From NCBI GenBank assembly GCA_963844315.1, contig CAWJOC010000043.1, positions 1-64,000 on the forward strand: a stretch of DNA of 64,000 bases. Reading direction: 5' to 3'. A program made the translations under genes and the position numbers. Of the stretch, positions 9,023 through 16,425 are shown piece by piece; position 1 is the stretch's first letter, and every line of letters begins with the position of its first letter. The stretch comes from CAWAVN01 sp963844315. Its GTDB lineage: Bacteria > Planctomycetota > Planctomycetia > Planctomycetales > Planctomycetaceae. The notes under the pieces were generated by a model. It was not told the origin of the DNA. It was given only the letters and a program-made list of their open reading frames with translations, and ran no database searches.

Positions 9023-10237
9023 ATGACCATTTCTCGCAGGGCGTTTTTGGGAGCATCGGCGGTGGCGGTGGGCGCGGGGCTTCCCGCCGTGTTTCAAAGG
9101 GCGGCTTGGGCCGCACCCAAGTCGGATCAGCCGGGCGGCGATCAGACCGTATTGGTCGTGGTGCAACTTACCGGCGGGAACGATGGCCTAAACACCGTCA
9201 TCCCGTTTCGCAATCCGGTCTATCAAGCGGCAAGGCCCAAGCTCAAACAAGCCGCGAGCGGAGTGAAAAAAATCAACGACGACCTGGGCTTTCATTCCGC
9301 GATGCAGGGCTTTGCCGATCTTTTGGAAGCCGGGCAATTGGCCATCGTGCAGGGCGTGGGCTATCCCAACCCCAACCGCTCGCACTTCGAATCCATGGAC
9401 ATCTGGCACAAAGCCACGTTCGCCCGCGCGGAGCAGTTCGGCTGGTTGGGCCGGTCGCTCTCCCATTTGAAAACCGGCAAGGGTTTGTATTTGGGAAGCG
9501 GCGAAGGGCCGCTGGCGATGTTTTCCTCACTGGGCCATGCCCCGACGGTCGGCTCCCTCAAGGATTATCAACTGAAAACCGGCCCCGGCGACATCGGCAA
9601 GGGCCGCCGAAGCACCATCGAAAACCTCGCCACCGCTCCGGCGGGCGATGATGCCCTGCTCAATCTCGTGAAGTCCTCCACGCAGCAGACCTATGCGTCT
9701 TCAAAGGAACTGGAGCGAGTGGCCGATTCGTATGAACCGGCTGGCCCATATCCTGAAACGCCATTGGGCCGGAATTTGAAACTCATCGCCCAACTCGTGG
9801 ATGCGGGCATTTCCGAGCGGCTGTATTACACCACGCTCGATGGCTTCGACACCCACGCCGGTCAAGATGAGATTCATGCCCGCTTGCTCACAGAACTCTC
9901 CGAAGCCGTGGCCGCGTTCCAGAAGGACATCACCCAAAAAGGCCACGGCCAACGGGTGCTAGTGATGACCTTTTCCGAGTTTGGCCGAAGGGTCAAAGAA
10001 AACGGCTCGGAAGGTACGGATCACGGCGTGGCCTCGCAAATGTTTTTGATCGGCGAACAAGTCCAACCCGGCCTCATCGGCGAGCATCCCAATCTGGATG
10101 ACCTCACCGACGGCGACCTGAAACACCACACCGACTTCCGCCAAATCTATGCCACGGTCCTCGACCAATGGTTGAAGATCCCCTCGCAAACCGTGCTCGG
10201 CAAAGCCTACAATCCTATTGAAGCATTGCGGATGTAG
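9023..10237 (+). CDS. DUF1501 family protein, Tat-exported
   Basis: The ATG at 9023 is preceded by AAGGA and begins MTISRRAFLGASAVAVGAG, a Tat signal (SRRAFLG), so the 38 extra residues of the longer frame are rejected. 404 residues. DUF1501 proteins have a sulfatase or alkaline-phosphatase-like fold; here VVVQLTGGNDGLNTVIP and LDGFDTHAGQ are typical, as are VMTFSEFGRRVKENGS and TDHGVASQMF. It is the usual partner of the DUF1800 protein just upstream. The frame is intact. The substrate is unknown; export is inferred from the signal. Confidence 0.92.
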   Translation: MTISRRAFLGASAVAVGAGLPAVFQRAAWAAPKSDQPGGDQTVLVVVQLTGGNDGLNTVIPFRNPVYQAARPKLKQAASGVKKINDDLGFHSAMQGFADLLEAGQLAIVQGVGYPNPNRSHFESMDIWHKATFARAEQFGWLGRSLSHLKTGKGLYLGSGEGPLAMFSSLGHAPTVGSLKDYQLKTGPGDIGKGRRSTIENLATAPAGDDALLNLVKSSTQQTYASSKELERVADSYEPAGPYPETPLGRNLKLIAQLVDAGISERLYYTTLDGFDTHAGQDEIHARLLTELSEAVAAFQKDITQKGHGQRVLVMTFSEFGRRVKENGSEGTDHGVASQMFLIGEQVQPGLIGEHPNLDDLTDGDLKHHTDFRQIYATVLDQWLKIPSQTVLGKAYNPIEALRM

Positions 10238-10256
10238 GACGCAGTAGGACCAACTT

Positions 10257-10682
10257 ATGGAGAACGAACTCTTCGACATTTGCTGCGAGCGGGATTCGGA
10301 ACCGGCGGACCAGAAATCACGGCTCGTTGAAGCCCTGAAACGCGGGGCGGATATTCATGCGTCAGACAAAAACGGCGTGACGGCTTTGCACCATGCGGTG
10401 CGCTTCAGAAGTCCAACGGCGGTGAGAATTTTGATCGAGCATGGAGCCGACGTGAACCGGGCTTGCCGACGGAACGGTTCCACGCCGCTGCACCGCGCGG
10501 TGACGCAGACCGGCGCTCCGGGAACCGCCGGGAGAGCGCAGGCGGCGCGGGAGATCATCGAACTCTTGCTCGAAGCGGGAGCCGATCCTTCGATTGCCAA
10601 CAAGGCCGGAAAAACGCCGGTGGAATATGTCTCGGAGGAAGGCGTTCGCTCGCTGCTCAACCGCAATGGCCTGGAAACGTAA
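10257..10682 (+). CDS. Ankyrin-repeat protein, 141 aa
   Basis: Short cytoplasmic protein with about three ankyrin repeats: KNGVTALHHAVRFRSPTAVR, NGSTPLHRAVTQ followed by EIIELLLEAGADPSIANKAG, and KTPVEYVSEEGVRSLL. It starts 19 bp after the DUF1501 stop, so it may be co-transcribed. There is no signal peptide. Ankyrin repeats mediate protein-protein contacts; the partner is unknown. Confidence 0.85.
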   Translation: MENELFDICCERDSEPADQKSRLVEALKRGADIHASDKNGVTALHHAVRFRSPTAVRILIEHGADVNRACRRNGSTPLHRAVTQTGAPGTAGRAQAAREIIELLLEAGADPSIANKAGKTPVEYVSEEGVRSLLNRNGLET

Positions 10683-10806
10683 GTTGCAAGAGGAAGGCCA
10701 CCCTTTTCCAAAGGGGTGCTGAGGGATTTGCAAACGGTCAAAGCACTGGCAACAAGTTAAGTTGCCAGTGCCACAACAAAAATCAACTTTTGAGAACTCG
10801 CCCGGA

Positions 10807-11244
10807 TTACCTGTGATGGCTCGAAAGCCAGACGGGGACGCTGTAGTCGTACCACCAGGAATTGTCCTCGCGGTTGTCCGGACGGAGCAGCGATTCGCCG
10901 CGCCATTTGCGCTGCTCCATGCGGAAGGTGCGCTGCTGGGCTTCGAACACGGCCCGTTTGTAGATGAATTCCTGAGCGGGCGTCTTGGTCGAGCGGACGT
11001 AGGCGTTTTGGGGCCGGCTTTTGAGCGGGGCTTCGTTATATTTGGTTTTCGCTTGGGCCATAGGGATGGTCTGGATGATGGGGGTTTCCGGTTCGGTTTG
11101 CTGGGCGGGAAATTCCGTAAAGGTCGGGCCGGTTTGAGCCGGGACCGATGGATAATTCGGAACGCCAAACGGATCCTGCGCCGAAGTTTGCGGCACCGCG
11201 CCCAACGCCAAACACAGCCCCAGTCCGCCCAGAAGTTTCCTCAT
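10807..11244 (-). CDS. Small secreted hypothetical protein, 145 aa
   Basis: I chose the ATG at 11244 because AAGGAG lies 7 bases upstream on this strand and the protein then starts with a clean signal peptide (MRKLLGGLGLCLALGAVPQTSAQ). The mature part is Pro, Thr and Gln rich, then basic and aromatic (FIYKRAVFEAQQRTFRMEQRKWRG, ending in NSWWYDYSVPVW). No family recognised. It is convergent with the ankyrin gene. Confidence 0.65.
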   Translation of the reverse strand: MRKLLGGLGLCLALGAVPQTSAQDPFGVPNYPSVPAQTGPTFTEFPAQQTEPETPIIQTIPMAQAKTKYNEAPLKSRPQNAYVRSTKTPAQEFIYKRAVFEAQQRTFRMEQRKWRGESLLRPDNREDNSWWYDYSVPVWLSSHHR

Positions 11245-11487
11245 CGCATCGCTCCTTAATGGCCGAGTTTCCTGCCCCGTAATGAAATTCCTCAATGGGG
11301 AGCCGGCGCGGATTCACAAAACCGGCAACACACCACCCCAATCGGTATCGGCTGGATAAACCTCGGCCATTGAGAGGAATTTGCGGATTTTTCGGATTAT
11401 GCCGACAAATGAGCAGCGGGCCGATTTGCAGGCTTTTATCACAATTCGAAGCATAACCTGGCCAAGACCACCGACATTCCAGAAGAT

Positions 11488-11661
11488 TTTTAACGCAAAG
11501 GCCGCAAAGAGAAGACGCAAAGAACGCCAAAAGATCATCGAAATTCGAAGGGTCTCAAGGAGGAATGTCGGCAACGTCAGTCTATCGCTCTCTTCATCAT
11601 CGCGTGTTTACTTTTCGCTTTGCGGCCTTTGCGTCTTCTCTTTGGGGTCTTTGCGTTAAAA
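11488..11661. repeat. Inverted AACGCAAAG repeat element (~175 bp)
   Basis: TTTTAACGCAAAGGCCGC.. (11488 onward) is inverted at ..GGTCTTTGCGTTAAAA (11647-11661). The unit (A/G)CGCAAAG is repeated within both arms. The same unit occurs in opposite orientations at 28086-28100 and 28296-28308. No gene is seen between 11245 and 11713 apart from this element. Confidence 0.7.
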
Positions 11662-11713
11662 TGTCTTACCCAGTCGGCTAAAGAGTTACCAAAAATTCAC
11701 CCCAGGAGCAGCC

Positions 11714-11836
11714 ATGTCCAAATCCCAAGGACAACCCGCCCGCAGGCCGGCAACGAAACTGCCGAACTTGCAAAAGAAAATGCAAAAGGCCGCCAACACC
11801 AAGGCCAAGACCGTGCGGCAGAAAAAGAAGCCGTAG
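11714..11836 (+). CDS. Very small Lys/Arg-rich protein, 40 aa
   Basis: ATG 11714 is preceded by AGGAG at 11704-11708, a good ribosome site, and the frame runs to TAG. The product starts MSKSQGQPARRPATKLP and ends with a run of Lys and Gln (VRQKKKP). It contains 12 Lys or Arg in the last 22 residues, no hydrophobic core and no acidic residues. Such peptides may bind nucleic acid or the ribosome; this is inference. It faces the acetyltransferase gene, 6 bp away, in convergent orientation. No other member is seen here, so whether it is a real gene rests on the ribosome site and composition. Confidence 0.5.
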   Translation: MSKSQGQPARRPATKLPNLQKKMQKAANTKAKTVRQKKKP

Positions 11837-11842
11837 CCGCCT

Positions 11843-12365
11843 TCAATGCGGACTGCCGGTTTCGTTCAGCATCAATTGCATGATGTGCACATCGAGCCAG
11901 CGTCCGAATTTGAAACCGACTTCCTTCATGGTGCCGACGGACTGAAATCCGAAGGATGCGTTGAGGTGCATCGAAGCCTCGCTGCCCTCGGCGACTCTGG
12001 CCAAGAGCGTGTGAAACCCCAACTTCTTGGCCTCCTCGACCACCGTCTGCTTTAACGCCCTGCCGATGCCCTGCCCGCGAAACCGCTCGGCGACGTAGAA
12101 CGAAGACTCCACCGTCTGATGATAAGCCGGGCGGTCCGACCATTTGGTCAAGGACGCAAATCCCGCAACCTGCCCATCCAACTTCCGCGACGAAGACTGG
12201 ATGCCTTTCGTCATGGTCTTCCAGCCAGCGCAAGCGATCCTCCACGGATTTCGGCTCGGTGTCGAACGTCGCCGTGGTCGTGCGAATGGCTTCGTTATAA
12301 ATCTCCACAATCGCGGCGGCATCATCAAGGACCGCCCGCCGGATGGTAAATCGCGGATCGTGCAT
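11843..12365 (-). CDS. GNAT-family N-acetyltransferase (phosphinothricin acetyltransferase-like), one frameshift
   Basis: The first frame (ATG 12365) gives FTIRRAVLDDAAAIVEIYNE and PVFVAEV; the second gives GQVAGFASLTKWSDR, the acetyl-CoA loop RGQGIGRALKQ, LLARVAEGSEASMHLNASFGF and the end KFGRWLDVHIMQL. These are the PAT/Bar subgroup landmarks, whose members acetylate small amines such as phosphinothricin or methionine sulfoximine. Removing one base near 12183 joins the frames into a normal ~173-residue enzyme. The actual substrate is unknown. Confidence 0.85.
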
Positions 12366-12395
12366 GGCATTACCTTCGTGCTTGGAGAAAGGTTG

Positions 12396-12782
12396 TTATC
12401 CGACCACGGCGTCGATTTCGATTTCGACCAGGTGATCCGGGTTCACCAATCGATGGACTTCCACCATTGTGGCGGCGGGGCGGATGTCTCCAAATGCTTC
12501 CCCATGAGCGCGGCCAATCTCCTCCCAGCGGCTGATGTCGGTGACGAACATCCGCGTCCGCACTACGTCCGACATTTTCGCCCCGGCTTCCTTCAGCGTG
12601 CATTCGATTTTCCCCAGGATCAATTTCGTCTGCTGATAGGCATCGCCAATCGCGAGTGTGTTCCCGGTTTCATCGGAAGCCGTCGTACCGGAGATGAACA
12701 CCATATTCCCCGCCCGCACCGCCCGCGAGTAGCCCACCTGTTTTTCCCAGGGCGTGCCCGAAGAAACCGTTTGCCGATTCAC
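12396..12782 (-). CDS. ridA: RidA family (YjgF/YER057c/UK114) protein
   Basis: 128 residues from a GTG at 12782 (VNRQTVSSGTPWEKQVGYSR). The longer frame starting at 13130 is rejected because it crosses the promoter and the first part of the Pth2-like gene on the other strand. RidA enzymes deaminate reactive enamine/imine intermediates; here VFISGTTASD, QTKLILGKIECTLKEAG, VVRTRMFVTDI and PAATMVEVHRLVNPDHLVEI match the family, including the Arg that binds the substrate carboxylate. It lies 30 bp upstream of the acetyltransferase and is probably in one operon with it. Its start region is divergent from the Pth2-like operon. Confidence 0.88.
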   Translation of the reverse strand: MNRQTVSSGTPWEKQVGYSRAVRAGNMVFISGTTASDETGNTLAIGDAYQQTKLILGKIECTLKEAGAKMSDVVRTRMFVTDISRWEEIGRAHGEAFGDIRPAATMVEVHRLVNPDHLVEIEIDAVVG

Positions 12783-12811
12783 GACTGCCTCAAAATTAGG
12801 GGACTGAAAAT

Positions 12812-12840
12812 TTGACTCACTCTCGGCGTTAGGGTATTCT
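12812..12840 (+). promoter_or_regulatory. Sigma70-like promoter of the Pth2-like/amber tRNA operon
   Basis: TTGACT (12812-12817), a 17-bp spacer and TATTCT (12835-12840). Predicted transcription would start near 12847, leaving a leader of ~38 nt before the ATG at 12885. An AAAGGAG ribosome site lies at 12873-12879. Confidence 0.6.
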
Positions 12841-12884
12841 ATCAGAAGTAAGTTTTTTGTTTCCCGTTTCCGAAAGGAGCAACG

Positions 12885-13289
12885 ATGCACAGAACCGGTT
12901 TCACCTAGGTTACAGCGAACAAAGCCGACACTGCGTATGTCTACGCTTTCGTTCGCCGGGATTTGTCCCGCCCGCAGCAAGCCGTGCAGGCTTGCCATGC
13001 GTGCATTGAAATGGCACGCTTTCTCATTCCGCCCTGTGACGAGTCTCCACATCTCGTCCTCTTTGGCGTCAAGTCCGAACAAAGTCTTTGGACCGTGCTT
13101 AGCCGTTTGGAACAGCTCGAAATCGCTCATCGTCCGTTCCGGGATTCCGACTTAAGCGGCCAGCTCACCGCGATTGCCACCGGGCCCATCCGCGCCGAAG
13201 CCCGCCGGCATTTCCGCCGGTATCGGTGCCTTTCGGATGAGGAAACCAAGCCCATGCCGCCCTTTTGGAATGCGGGCCGGACGGAATGA
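12885..13289 (+). CDS. Pth2-like peptidyl-tRNA hydrolase gene with an in-frame UAG at codon 8
   Basis: AAAGGAG lies 5 bases before ATG 12885. The frame reads MHRTGFT, then TAG (12906-12908), then stays open for 126 codons to TGA. Downstream is a Pth2-type core: TAYVYAFVRRDLSRPQQAVQ with CHACIEMARFL (Pth2 has VVRxDL...QCSHA with a catalytic His), then HLVLFGVKS, and FRDSDLSGQLTAIATGP (matching the family's DAGRTQIAPGS...GIGP). Pth2 frees tRNA from stalled peptidyl-tRNA. Between the TAG and the core there is no ATG, GTG, TTG, CTG or ATH codon; the first, TTG 12963, would delete strand 1. Expression therefore seems to need decoding of UAG, and a CUA tRNA is encoded 490 bp downstream in the same cluster. 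Alternatives are a pseudogene or a base error. Confidence 0.7.
12906..12908 (+). promoter_or_regulatory. In-frame amber codon, putative recoding site
   Basis: TAG in the frame of ATG 12885, within ACCTAGGTT. See the surrounding gene and the tRNA at 13781. Confidence 0.6.
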
Positions 13290-13330
13290 TTCACACTTCC
13301 CTGTTTATTTTCACGAAAGCGAGACATCTC

Positions 13331-13732
13331 ATGACCAGCACAACGCACGAATTTCAAAGCCGATGGGGTTTCCATCCTGCGACTTACGAAGTCTTCCTCA
13401 AACTGAAGTTCCTTCACAAGTGGTATTGGCAAACGCTCTACGACTTCCACCGCTGGCATCGTTGGCAGCAAAAGGAAGAACAGAACCGCGTCGGACCGGA
13501 GCCGGTTTACTGCCCAGTTTTTGTGGAGGACAAACTCTGGCGAAAGCCGGTAAAATTTCATGGAGAGCCGGGCTATAAATGGTATCCCAAGACCCTCGTT
13601 GACCGGGGCGTGTTGGATTTGTATCGCTCGGCCCGCACTCCCCGCTCGGAATCCATCCCGCCCTTTGACGCCGAGACGTTACAGCGGATCGAATCCCTTT
13701 ATGAGAAAGTGAAACAAGACCGGGAACCGTAA
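13331..13732 (+). CDS. Trp-rich protein of unknown function, 133 aa
   Basis: ATG 13331 is preferred over the upstream start at 13265 because the latter overlaps the Pth2-like gene. The start MTSTTHEFQSRWGFHPATYE and the segment FLKLKFLHKWYWQTLYDFHR are like short planctomycete proteins of unknown function that I recognise only by pattern. The protein is aromatic and basic, with eight Trp in 133 residues (RWGF, KWYW, RWHRW, LWRK, KWYPK) and a C-terminal helix (AETLQRIESLYEKVKQ). It sits 41 bp after the Pth2-like gene and 48 bp before the amber tRNA, on the same strand. No signal peptide or membrane helix. Function unknown; its position suggests work linked to the tRNA or the hydrolase. Confidence 0.8.
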   Translation: MTSTTHEFQSRWGFHPATYEVFLKLKFLHKWYWQTLYDFHRWHRWQQKEEQNRVGPEPVYCPVFVEDKLWRKPVKFHGEPGYKWYPKTLVDRGVLDLYRSARTPRSESIPPFDAETLQRIESLYEKVKQDREP

Positions 13733-13748
13733 GTCCCAAGACATCAAA

Positions 13749-13775
13749 GCTCGCCATCGCATCACGATGGCGAGC
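13749..13775 (+). other. Perfect 11-bp hairpin just before the amber tRNA
   Basis: GCTCGCCATCG (13749-13759), loop CATCA, CGATGGCGAGC (13765-13775). It ends 5 bases before the tRNA and has no T-run. It may be an RNA-processing signal separating the mRNA from the tRNA, or a weak terminator. Confidence 0.5.
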
Positions 13776-13780
13776 GGGAT

Positions 13781-13855
13781 GCGTGCGTAGCTCAATTGGT
13801 AGAGCCGGGGACTCTAAATCCCTGTGTTGTGCGGGTTCAAGTCCCGCCGCACGCA
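13781..13855 (+). tRNA. tRNA with anticodon CUA (amber suppressor)
   Basis: Full cloverleaf, 75 nt: acceptor GCGTGCG/CGCACGC (7 perfect pairs), T8 A9, D stem GCTC/GAGC with loop AATTGGTA, anticodon stem GGGGA/TCCCT (one G-U), loop CTCTAAA with T33 then CTA at 34-36 and AA, a 7-nt variable region GTGTTGT, T arm GCGGG-TTCAAGT-CCCGC, discriminator A. CCA is not encoded. The loop differs from the usual bacterial tRNA-Trp loop CTCCAAA by one base, but the discriminator A and G1-C72 pair are not the usual bacterial Trp identity set, so the amino acid is unknown. The long variable region is unusual. The gene lies on the same strand as the UAG-containing Pth2-like gene and 48 bp after its neighbour. 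Confidence 0.88.
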
Positions 13856-14046
13856 ATGGTGGATAGTCATCGGAATGTCTTTCAAGCCCTGATTATTCAT
13901 AACCTGAAGCGTGACGGCTTGTTGATCTAATCACGTTTCGGTGGTCAGTCTTGGGATTTCCCCCTTTCCCCCGCTTGGCTGCTTGCGCAGCGGGAGCGGG
14001 GGAAGGGCGTGCGGTCGAATTCTAAGGGGGAAAGGGAGAGGGGAAA

Positions 14047-14931
14047 TTACGCAGTCTCGGACTCCGCCGGCGGATCGACGCCCGAGCGAAACAAGCCGAC
14101 CAGTTGCTTCAGGTTGAAGGCCATCGTCAGCCACAGCCTTCTTGTTTCATGCGCAAAAGGCCTCGGGTCAGGAATTGGCGGGCTGCGAAGTGTTGTTTGA
14201 TCACCGCGAACGGGCGTTCGACCGGATGACGCCTTTGGGCGGACTTGTCCTTCGCTTGGTCCGTCCGCATCCGTTTGCGTTGTTGGGCCAAGTGTCGGCC
14301 AGTTCCTCGGTCAACTTTGTCGGCGAAGTGTCCCCGAACACTTCCTCGTCGCGGGCATCGGCCGCGGCGATCTTCTCTTCCAACTCGGCAAACTTGGCGG
14401 CCAGTTCCGCTTTCATCTCGCGCAACTCCTCCGGCGTTCTGGTTCCGCGCCGCCGGTTGTTGGCCCGCATCCGCGTGCCGTCAAAAGCCAGCGTTTCCAG
14501 CGTCAGCCAGCCCATCTCGCGAGCGATCAGGCCGGTCTGCACAAGCAGGTCCTTCAACCGCTCCGCGTGTTTTGTGCGAAACTTGCTGATCGTGGTGTGG
14601 TCGATCGAGCGGCCTTTCACCAGCCACCGGAAATCGATCCGCATTTGGAGCGACTCTTCCAAGGCCCGCGTGCTGCGAATCCGCGTCAATAGACCGTAGA
14701 GAATCACGCTGGCGATCACGCGGGACGGAATCGGCGGTTGCCCCCGCGTCAGATCGTAGTCGGCTTCCAACCGCTCCAATCGAGGCGTCCCAGAATCTCA
14801 TCGAGCAGCCTCACCACGTGGTCGGGACCGATGGCCTCGTCCAACCGCGTGGGAAACATGACCAGTTGGTCGCGTTTTTGGGGCGCTTTCGCCCAATCCA
14901 TATATTCGTCCTCCGCGACGGAGGCTACCAT
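14047..14931 (-). pseudogene. IS1182-family transposase, internally deleted and frameshifted
   Basis: The N-terminal part (DQLVMFPTRLDEAIGPDHVV, then TRGQPPIPSRVIASVILYGL, IDFRWLVKGRSIDHTTISKF, LETLAFDGTRMRANNRRRG) is the DUF772 region of IS1182. It then jumps to the C-terminal end (RRHPVERPFAVIKQHFAARQ, LWLTMAFNLKQLVGLFRSG). About 180 residues with the central DDE residues are missing near 14285, and frames change near 14775, 14285 and 14150. No terminal repeats were identified. This is a dead remnant downstream of the amber tRNA. Confidence 0.8.
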
Positions 14932-15274
14932 ACCCCGAAGTAAAAGTGGATCCTATTAAATCAACAAGCCGTTGCGCTTCGGGCTAGCGTGCTTCTCGGG
15001 TGATTTCGGTCTATTCCCAAGCGTTGTGCGTCGAGAGTGGAACTCCTGATCCAAGTTTCGGGGGCCTTGCTGAGGCTTTTCGCAACTTGTGCTTTTCGTT
15101 AGACTTCTTCAAGAACATCACCACTTCAAAACCAGAGGAGGTGTGTCAGCGACCCCGGACAACTTCAATTCGTCGGGGGCCGGATTCTCACAACTCAGCA
15201 ACAATAAACACATAACCTCCAAAACCAGTTTTGCCGAAAGGCGAAAGACGGACAAAACATCCGAGATTTGACCC
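14932..15274. other. Intergenic stretch, no gene seen
   Basis: 343 bp between the IS1182 remnant and tRNA-Ser. A TAGCCCGAAGCG-like string (CGCTTCGGGCTAGCG near 14976) matches the outer arm of the repeat at 1282-1630. Nothing else is supported. Confidence 0.5.
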
Positions 15275-15365
<91 letters not shown>

Positions 15366-15549
15366 GAAAACGTAACAGTAAGACTCTGTGGCGTGTCGCA
15401 ATAATCACACGCCACAGTAGCCCAAGAAAGCGGCGAAAACCGCCACCAGCACAACACGCAACATATGCGACGCACCGCCTAACCTGCACCAAGGCGGACA
15501 GGCGTGAAGTCCGCCACAGCAGCGGCAAGTTCCGACTGCTCCAGGCAGC

Positions 15550-15948
15550 TCATCCTAGCAATTCCGGTGTAATCAAGCCGCAACGAATAATGTGGCCGTA
15601 CTTATTCTGGACTGAGATGGCTAGGACCGGATTCCAAGGCTTATTTTCGTAGTCAACTGTATCCACATGGAACGTGTAAAATGTGACTTTCTCTTTACGC
15701 TCAATCTCGTCGGCCTTTTTTAGGTCCGCACTAAGATCGGACGCAGAAGCTCCGGCAAGTTGGCCGTTCTTCATCAGTTCCAAGAGCCGTTTTGTGTGAG
15801 GCGGAAGGCTGTCATATTTAACTCTGTTTAGCATGTCTTCGTCATAATATGCTGGTTCCGGCTCAACCCGACTTTCGGTTTCGCATCCTAAAAGCCCGGC
15901 GAGCATCAACGGAAACAGAAACGCGAAGGGCAAGCGAAAAGGAAACAT
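15550..15948 (-). CDS. Small hypothetical lipoprotein, 132 aa
   Basis: Signal peptide MFPFRLPFAFLFPLMLAG followed by a lipobox LLGC (Cys 22), so it is probably attached to a membrane. The mature part has an acidic start (ETESRVEPEPAYYDEDML), then SLPPHTKRLLELMKNGQLAG and a beta-like end (VTFYTFHVDTVDYENKPW, ending NKYGHIIRCGLITPELLG). No named family. It lies between tRNA-Ser and the integrase fragment, so it may be cargo of a lost element. Confidence 0.7.
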   Translation of the reverse strand: MFPFRLPFAFLFPLMLAGLLGCETESRVEPEPAYYDEDMLNRVKYDSLPPHTKRLLELMKNGQLAGASASDLSADLKKADEIERKEKVTFYTFHVDTVDYENKPWNPVLAISVQNKYGHIIRCGLITPELLG

Positions 15949-16041
15949 GGCAGTTCCGCCGAAGCAGGGTTGTTTTTGGTCCTATCGCCATTCTGCCAAG
16001 ACCGCATGCAATCGTCAAACACTTGGCGAAACCAACAAAAC

Positions 16042-16284
16042 TTAATCGACCCCACTGTCGTCCGAAAGCCCTTTTGTTCGGACAGGCGGGAAGTCCGCCA
16101 CGGCAGCGGCAAGCTCTCCCTGCTCCCGATGCGTGTAGCGGTCGAGCAACGCACCCGACGACGCCCTCGCCAGTTTGCGGGCCAGTGTTTCCGAGACACC
16201 CGCCCGGTCCACCTGCGAGCAGTAGTAGTGTCTAAAGCTGTGGAAATCGAGAGCGTATCGTCCGACGATCCGCAGCCATTTCAT
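16042..16284 (-). pseudogene. C-terminal fragment of a tyrosine recombinase
   Basis: MKWLRIVGRYALDFHSFRHY with LARASSGALLDRYTH is the catalytic end of a phage-type integrase: the H-x-x-R box (HSFRHYY) and the nucleophile Tyr in RYTH are visible. The N-terminal DNA-binding and first Arg regions are absent. The last codons (GGACTTCC.. region) are duplicated ~600 bp away at about 15494-15540, with 3 differences in ~40 bp. It lies 680 bp after tRNA-Ser, suggesting a decayed integrated element. Confidence 0.75.
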
Positions 16285-16425
16285 CCGATCCTCTCTACCA
16301 GGGATCGTTGAGGAAGCACAACTTGCACTTGCTCTGGATGGATTGTGTTGAGGCGACTATCATAATCATATTAACAATCCTTCATGGGTTGGTGTTCGTG
16401 AGGACTTTAGAAACGGGACTTGTGC

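Noticed and set aside
12885..12908. MHRTGFT as an independent leader peptide with reinitiation
   Set aside because: No usable start codon follows before the conserved core, so reinitiation cannot yield the enzyme; kept only as a less likely option.
12783..13130. N-terminal extension of RidA to 13130 (minus)
   Set aside because: It would cross the promoter and start of the divergent Pth2-like gene; the family length of ~128 residues fits the GTG at 12782.
13781..13855. Reading the amber tRNA as a normal tRNA-Trp
   Set aside because: The loop is CTCTAAA with T33 followed by CTA; CCA would need a different base at 13815. The other arms do not match bacterial tRNA-Trp. A base-call error remains possible and is stated as a refuting result.
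13856..13927. Short frame directly after the amber tRNA (MVDSHRNVFQALIIHNLKRD..)
   Set aside because: 23 codons, overlaps the tRNA end, no ribosome site.
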